Positions 5,055-8,033 of a DNA stretch of 8,033 nucleotides are shown in pieces. Origin of the DNA: Thermodesulfobacteriota bacterium (GTDB lineage Bacteria; Desulfobacterota; BSN033; UBA1163); assembly GCA_030024065.1 (NCBI GenBank), contig JASEIE010000189.1:1-8033 (forward strand), read 5' to 3'. The notes under the pieces are model-generated. The model was not told the DNA's origin and ran no database searches. It saw nothing but the letters and a program-made list of their open reading frames with translations. Every line of letters starts with the position of its first letter. The first letter of the stretch is position 1. Both the position numbers and the translations under genes were made by a program.

Positions 5055-7004
5055 TTATTTGGAATTGGGTTGCGTATTGCTCATGGTGACAATGGTCTGA
5101 CTCGAATGGAGCGATGGGGATCTCCCTTCTTCAACCATCTCCTTCACCTCTTTGAATATCCCCTTTTCATCAATCCCGTATTTCTCTCTGAGAACGGATT
5201 GCGGCCCATGTTCGATAAAGCGGTCTGGAATACCCAGACGTCTCACCGGGATGGAAATGAGACCCTTCTCCTGGAAGAGTTCGAGAACAGCGCTTCCAAA
5301 ACCTCCCATCAGGGCATTCTCTTCAACCGTGAGGACTCTTCCTGTTCTCACGGCCCAGTGAGAGATCAGGTCTCCATCGAGGGGTTTTAAAAAACGGCTG
5401 TTGATGATTGCCGTATCGATTCCGACCCTCTCCAGACTCTCCGCTGCCCGGAGTGAAGGATAGACTGTGGAACCGATGGCCACGATAAGAGCATCCTTGC
5501 CTTCCCTGACCACTTCCCCTTTCCCGATATCGATAGATTTAAGGCTTTCACTCCTCTTCGCGCCCACCCCTCTTGCCCTGGGGTACCGGAAGGCCACCGG
5601 CGCAGGACAATCCACGGCGGTCTTGATCATATGCCGGAACTCCTCTTCGTCTTTGGGCACCATCACGATCAGGTTCGGGATGTGCCTGAGATAAGAGAAA
5701 TCGAAGAGGCCATGATGGGTCGGTCCATCCTCACCCACAATCCCTCCCCGATCCAGAGCAAAGATAACGGGAAGATTCTGAAGGCAGACATCCTGAAGGA
5801 CCTGATCGTAAGCCCTTTGCAGAAAGGTGGAATAGATGGCAACGACAGGTTTCATCCCTTCGAGGGCCAGACCTGCGGCAAAGGTGACGGCATGCTGTTC
5901 TGCGATCCCGATGTCATAGAAGCGGTCAGGATATCTTCTCGAAAATCCCTCCAGGCCAGTTCCGCTCTGCATGGCAGCGGTAATGGCGATGAGTTTTATA
6001 TTCTCTTCTGCCAATTTGCAGAGCGTCTCTCCAAAGACCTCTGTATAGGTGGGAAGACTGTTCGCCTGTTCCTTTTTGATATCTCCGGTCTCGATATCGA
6101 ACGGGGTAACGCTGTGGTAAAGGGAAGGATTCTTTTCGGCAGGGCCATAGCCTTTCCCCTTCTTGGTGATCACATGGACGAGGAACGGGCCTCTCAATTT
6201 TTTAATATTCTGAAAGTTTTCAATCAGATGATCGAGGCGATGACCATCAATCGGTCCGATATATTTCATCCCCAGCTCCTCAAAGAGGAGGCCGGGCATC
6301 AGAAGGCCTTTTAGAGACTCCTCAGCCTTTTTAGCAAAACGGAGGGCCGATTTTCCAATGCTCGGGATGGTTTCGAGAAACCCCTTCATCTCGTCGCGAA
6401 AGCGGTTGACAAACTGCCCGGTCATCAACCGGTTGAGATAAGAAGAGAGGGCGCCCACATTGTGAGAGATGGACATCTCATTATCGTTCAGAACGACGAT
6501 CAGATCCTGATCGATGTGGCCTGCTTGATTGAGGCCTTCGAAGGCAAGGCCTGCGGTCATCGATCCATCTCCGATGATAGCGATCATCCTTCCCTCCTCG
6601 CCCTTTTTTCTCCTGGCTTCTGCCATTCCGAGGGCGGCTGAAATGGAGGTCCCGCTATGTCCGGAATCGAACGTGTCATAAGGGCTCTCATCCCTTTTTG
6701 GAAAACCGCTGACCCCATCGTACTGTCTCAGGGTATGGAAACGGTCTCTCCTCCCTGTGAGCAGTTTGTGGGCATAACTCTGATGACCCACATCCCATAT
6801 CAATTTATCAATGGGGAGATCGAAGACATGGTGAAGGACGACCGTCAACTCCACCACTCCGAGATTGGAGGCGAGGTGTCCTCCATTTTTTGAGACTGTG
6901 GAAAGGATCTCTCTTCGCAGCTCCTGGCAGAGGCTTCCCAATTCTTCTCCATCCAGTTTCTTAAGATCAATAGGGCGGCCGATCTGTTCCAGTAATTTCG
7001 CCAT
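5055..7004 (-). CDS. dxs: 1-deoxy-D-xylulose-5-phosphate synthase
   Basis: Cytosolic thiamine-diphosphate enzyme that condenses pyruvate with glyceraldehyde 3-phosphate to DXP, the first step of the methylerythritol phosphate pathway and a branch to thiamine and pyridoxal. The protein has 649 residues against about 620 in E. coli. Visible signatures are GGHLASNLG (41 to 49, with the substrate-side His43), [10 protein letters not shown] (71 to 80) and the ThDP/Mg motif GDGSM(145 to 149)...NDN(173 to 175). The transketolase-type domain carries [17 protein letters not shown] (364 to 380) with catalytic Glu369. GEDGPTHHG (424 to 432), FRYPRARG and a C-terminal transketolase domain with [13 protein letters not shown] (560 to 572) follow. 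The last 23 or so residues form a Ser/Thr/Gln/Asn-rich tail beyond the usual end. The ATG at 7004 comes 3 bases after the ispA stop, with AAGGGA about 10 bases upstream, so the two genes are co-transcribed and probably coupled. Confidence 0.97.
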   Translation of the reverse strand: MAKLLEQIGRPIDLKKLDGEELGSLCQELRREILSTVSKNGGHLASNLGVVELTVVLHHVFDLPIDKLIWDVGHQSYAHKLLTGRRDRFHTLRQYDGVSGFPKRDESPYDTFDSGHSGTSISAALGMAEARRKKGEEGRMIAIIGDGSMTAGLAFEGLNQAGHIDQDLIVVLNDNEMSISHNVGALSSYLNRLMTGQFVNRFRDEMKGFLETIPSIGKSALRFAKKAEESLKGLLMPGLLFEELGMKYIGPIDGHRLDHLIENFQNIKKLRGPFLVHVITKKGKGYGPAEKNPSLYHSVTPFDIETGDIKKEQANSLPTYTEVFGETLCKLAEENIKLIAITAAMQSGTGLEGFSRRYPDRFYDIGIAEQHAVTFAAGLALEGMKPVVAIYSTFLQRAYDQVLQDVCLQNLPVIFALDRGGIVGEDGPTHHGLFDFSYLRHIPNLIVMVPKDEEEFRHMIKTAVDCPAPVAFRYPRARGVGAKRSESLKSIDIGKGEVVREGKDALIVAIGSTVYPSLRAAESLERVGIDTAIINSRFLKPLDGDLISHWAVRTGRVLTVEENALMGGFGSAVLELFQEKGLISIPVRRLGIPDRFIEHGPQSVLREKYGIDEKGIFKEVKEMVEEGRSPSLHSSQTIVTMSNTQPNSK

Positions 7005-7007
7005 CGA

Positions 7008-7907
7008 TCAATATTCCCTTAAAATGATGAATTTGGCAATCTCTCTTAGCGGCTCGACTCCATATCCAAAGGGTCGGAGGTCGTCAATCGCCGACTCCAT
7101 CAACTCCTTAGCCTTTTTCTTCGACTCTTCGAGCCCCAGCAAAGAGGGAAAGGTTGCCTTCTTTTTAAATAGATCGCTTCCTGTATTTTTCCCGAGTAGT
7201 TCTGTTTTTCCCTCCACATTCAGAATATCATCGACAATCTGAAAGGCGAGACCGATTTTCTCTCCATAACGGGTGAAGGCCTTCAGGGTCTCATCATTCC
7301 CTTCCCCAAATTTCACCCCTGTCCGGACCGAGGCTAATATAAGCGCCCCGGTCTTATGGGTATGGATATATTCCACTGTTGGGAAATCGACCTCTTTTCC
7401 CTCTGATTCAATGTCAGCGATCTGGCCTCCGACCATCCCGGAAATTCCCGACGCCCGGGCGATCTCATTCACAATATCGAGAATGACCCTTGGATCACCG
7501 GAAGACTGTTTCGTCATCAATTCAAAGGCTTTTGTGAGGAGGCCATCCCCTGCCAAAATTCCGATCGCCTCTCCGAACACCTTATGACAGGTCGGTTTTC
7601 CTCTTCTGTAGTCGTCGTTGTCAATGGCCGGAAGGTCGTCGTGGATGAGGGAGTAGGTATGGATCATCTCCAGTCCGCACGCAAAGGGCAGGATTCCATT
7701 CCCTTTCCCTCCAACCGCCTCAAAGGCAGCGATGGATAAGATGGGACGAATCCTCTTTCCTCCGCTAAAAAGGCTGTGCCGGATGGCCTTGTGGAGAGAG
7801 GATGGATATTCTGTTTCACAGTCCGTGGCCCCCGGGTTAGGGAAACACTCCTCCAAAACCGCATCCACAACCTCCTTTTTTTCCCTTAAATACCCTTGAA
7901 TATCCAT
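7008..7907 (-). CDS. ispA: Polyprenyl (farnesyl/geranyl) diphosphate synthase
   Basis: A 299-residue trans-isoprenyl diphosphate synthase that adds isopentenyl diphosphate to allylic diphosphates, giving the C10 to C20 precursors of quinone and undecaprenyl carriers. It shows GGKRIRP (49 to 55), the first aspartate-rich motif DDLPAIDNDDYRRGKPT (90 to 106, with the two-residue insertion of bacterial type II enzymes) and GDGLLTKAFELM (120 to 131). GGQIADI (160 to 166), HTHKTGALI (182 to 190), and the second motif QIVDDILNVEG (223 to 233) with KKKATFPSLLG (248 to 258) follow. The segment HTYSLIHDD before the first motif is typical of FPP synthases. The second motif reads DDILN, with Asn230 where many family members have Asp. 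Product length cannot be fixed from sequence alone. The ATG at 7907 has only a weak site (GGGAAAT). It is the first gene of the visible cluster; xseB, often found upstream, is not in the window. Confidence 0.95.
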   Translation of the reverse strand: MDIQGYLREKKEVVDAVLEECFPNPGATDCETEYPSSLHKAIRHSLFSGGKRIRPILSIAAFEAVGGKGNGILPFACGLEMIHTYSLIHDDLPAIDNDDYRRGKPTCHKVFGEAIGILAGDGLLTKAFELMTKQSSGDPRVILDIVNEIARASGISGMVGGQIADIESEGKEVDFPTVEYIHTHKTGALILASVRTGVKFGEGNDETLKAFTRYGEKIGLAFQIVDDILNVEGKTELLGKNTGSDLFKKKATFPSLLGLEESKKKAKELMESAIDDLRPFGYGVEPLREIAKFIILREY

Positions 7908-7928
7908 ATTTCCCGAATTCCAAACTTA

Positions 7929-8013
7929 ATTTTGAAGGTGCATTTTAAGCGTTTATAATTTTCGGTCGCCTCTAAAAAGTCATTCCCGCGAAAGCAGAGA
8001 TTTTAAAGGTGCA
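7929..8013. repeat. Direct repeat pair flanking a decayed palindrome
   Basis: ATTTTGAAGGTGCA (7929..7942) and ATTTTAAAGGTGCA (8000..8013) match at 13 of 14 bases, 71 bases apart. Just left of the second copy, 7982..8001 reads ATTCCCGC-GAAA-GCAGAGAT. This looks like a degenerate form of a hairpin with arms ATTCCCGC and GCGGGAAT, with 5 of 8 arm bases retained. The region upstream of ispA (7908..8033) contains no supported gene. The direct repeat could be a target-site duplication, a pair of regulator sites, or chance. Confidence 0.55.
7932..7959 (+). promoter_or_regulatory. Possible sigma-70 promoter pointing away from ispA
   Basis: On the plus strand TATAAT (7954..7959) is a consensus -10 box. 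TTGAAG (7932..7937) sits 16 bases upstream and matches the -35 consensus at 4 of 6 positions. It would read rightwards out of the window, divergent from ispA. No coding start is visible before the window ends, and the AT-rich context makes chance matches easy. I see no equally good promoter on the minus strand for ispA: TATAAA at 7952..7957 has ATGACT at an over-long 20-base spacing. Confidence 0.25.
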
Positions 8014-8033
8014 ATTTATTTTACATTGGCGGC

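Noticed and set aside
5631..6314. Plus-strand open frame of 227 codons opposite dxs
   Set aside because: It lies wholly within the well-supported dxs gene on the other strand, has no recognisable domain, and similar antisense frames are frequent across this window.

Overview
All eight genes I can support lie on the minus strand, so the natural reading direction is from high to low coordinates: ispA, dxs, (palindromic repeat pair), tlyA, a DUF4416 gene, yicC, (inverted repeat), gmk, (three palindromes), rpoZ, and an HD-domain dNTPase-like gene. No rRNA, tRNA, CRISPR array, insertion sequence or phage gene is visible. No gene-free stretch exceeds about 205 bases. The gene set and order (isoprenoid synthases next to tlyA, then yicC-gmk-rpoZ) and the protein sequences resemble Deltaproteobacteria/Desulfobacterota or a neighbouring anaerobic lineage. 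Many short palindromic repeats in the gaps are also familiar from environmental genomes of that kind. This lineage call is an inference from recalled family resemblance, not from a search.

Right side (5055..7907): ispA and dxs are separated by 3 bases and form an isoprenoid precursor module. Dxs starts the methylerythritol phosphate pathway and IspA condenses its C5 products to farnesyl or geranyl diphosphate. The 126 bases upstream of ispA hold a near-perfect direct repeat and a decayed palindrome.

Centre (2692..4851): tlyA, the DUF4416 gene and yicC overlap end to start (8 and 7 bases), so they are probably translationally coupled. TlyA is an S4-domain RNA 2'-O-methyltransferase and YicC is an endoribonuclease-family protein. 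The uncharacterised DUF4416 protein between them may therefore have an RNA-related role, which is inference.

Left side (95..2525): gmk, rpoZ and the HD gene. rpoZ overlaps the HD gene by 4 bases (ATGA). In enterobacteria the classical order is gmk-rpoZ-spoT. Here the slot after rpoZ holds an HD hydrolase of the SAMHD1/dGTPase-like family instead of a RelA/SpoT protein.

No clearly new multi-gene system is visible; the genes are core housekeeping genes. The unusual signal is in the gaps. Every gap of about 90 bases or more carries a different palindromic or inverted repeat, while all other junctions are tight or overlapping. One palindrome family occurs twice in the same orientation, bracketing rpoZ plus the HD gene.
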